NCBI GenBank assembly: GCA_038380795.1
Contig: CM076259.1
Span: 30,486,977-30,550,976, forward strand
Reading direction: 5' to 3'
Source: Pyrocephalus nanus
Lineage: Eukaryota; Chordata; Aves; Passeriformes; Tyrannidae
DNA length: 64,000 bases
The translations under genes were made by a program, and so were the position numbers. The stretch's first letter is position 1, and each line of letters opens with the position of its first letter. Of the stretch, positions 63,522-64,000 are shown piece by piece. The notes under the pieces were generated by a model. The model saw only the letters and a list, made by a program, of their open reading frames with translations. It did not search any database and was not told where the DNA came from.

Positions 63522-64000
63522 TCGTGATCAGGAGTGATCAGCATGGGCTCACCAAAGGTAAATCATGCTTGAGCAACTTGATTGCCTTCTACAATGAAAC
63601 AACTACCTGGATGGATGAGGGCATAGCAGTGGATATTGTCTACCTTGACTTTAGCAAGGATTTTGACACTGTCTCTCACAACATTCTCATAGGCAAACTC
63701 AGGAAGTGTGGGCTGGATGAGTGGACAGTGAGGTGGATCGAGAACTGGCTGAACGGCAGATCCCAGAGGGTCAGCAGCAGCAGCACAGGGTCCACTTGGA
63801 GGCCTGTGGTGTCCCCCAAGGTTCAATACTGGGCCCAGTATTGTTTACCTAATCCATCAATGACTTGGATGAAGAGACAGATGACTGCTCAGCAGGTTTC
63901 CTGATGACATAAAGGTGGGAGGAGTGGCCAATACCCCAGAGGGCTGTGCAGGCCCTCAGAAGGACCTCGATAGGTTGGAGAGATGGGGAGAGAGGAACTG
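63522..64000 (+). pseudogene. CR1 LINE ORF2 reverse-transcriptase fragment, decayed, cut by window edge
   Basis: The plus-strand translation from about 63527 reads SDQHGLTKGKSCLSNLIAFY, then WMDEGIAVDIVYLDFSKDFD, TVSHNILIGKLRKCGLDEWT and VRWIENWLNGRSQRVSSSST. This is the finger-palm part of a CR1 reverse transcriptase. The motif-A block has FSKDFD where CR1 normally has FSKAFD. A frameshift near 63807-63820 breaks the frame, so the following VPQGS-like and FADDT-like blocks appear in other frames, with the catalytic box altered to FPDD. The element continues past the right edge. It is non-functional as read. Confidence 0.93.

Larger units (their letters stand above)
48238..64000 (-). other. 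RSF1 intron 1, partial
   Basis: At least 15.8 kb, extending past the right edge, where exon 1 is expected. Contents: the poly-A tract 48246-48279, CR1 fragments at 52400-52538, 53930-54505 and 63522-64000, an (AACC)n run at 57318-57350 and a (TTG)n-like run at 61751-61778. A moderately GC-rich stretch at about 62930-63300 has no identity that I recognise. No coding exon of another gene is supported. Confidence 0.85.

Noticed and set aside
48238..64000. Search for RSF1 exon 1 (N-terminal segment with an SFLERYG-like motif) and its CpG island
   Set aside because: No matching translation and no CpG island found, so exon 1 is placed beyond the right edge.
1..64000. CRISPR arrays, bacterial operons, tRNA or rRNA genes, U12-type introns
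   Set aside because: None seen. All donors I read are GT with U2-type context, and I found no regularly spaced repeats or cloverleaf-type sequences by eye.

Overview
The window is vertebrate, almost certainly bird, nuclear DNA. Single-copy genes are split into short exons with GT..AG introns. The interspersed repeats I can recognise are all CR1 LINE fragments, whose 3' ends carry the bird-like (ATTCTATG)-type tail. There are no operons, no prokaryotic signals, and no CRISPR arrays or insertion sequences. I cannot name the species or order.

Two protein-coding genes, both on the minus strand and head to tail, account for all the coding signal I can support. At the left (about 1-6200) is the 5' two-thirds of CLNS1A (pICln), the Sm-protein chaperone of the PRMT5 methylosome. 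Exons 1-4 lie at 5981-6099, 3702-3838, 1218-1325 and 351-465; the remaining 3' exons fall beyond the left edge. Exon 1 sits in a short CpG island. A gap of about 3 kb (6200-9280) with two CR1 fragments separates it from the apparent 3' end of the next gene.

From about 9280 to beyond 64000 lies RSF1 (remodeling and spacing factor 1, HBXAP), the histone-binding partner of SMARCA5/SNF2H in the RSF chromatin-remodelling complex. I could place 15 exons (16549-48237) with mutually consistent splice phases: 4094 nt, plus one nt from the missing exon 1, gives 1364 residues and a stop. The first exon (about 60 residues in human) lies to the right of the window. The last exon is followed by a probable 3' UTR of about 7 kb. 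Intron 1 fills 48238-64000 and ends in a decayed CR1 reverse-transcriptase fragment.

The adjacency and shared orientation of CLNS1A and RSF1 match the human 11q order as I recall it. I found no previously undescribed system. The observations worth a second look are local: an in-frame upstream ATG that would extend pICln, a 13-bp perfect hairpin carrying AATAAA in the RSF1 3' UTR, a cluster of SUMO-consensus motifs in the large RSF1 exon, a poly-glutamate run before the PHD finger, CR1 copies flanking the CLNS1A CpG island, and two weak splice donors.
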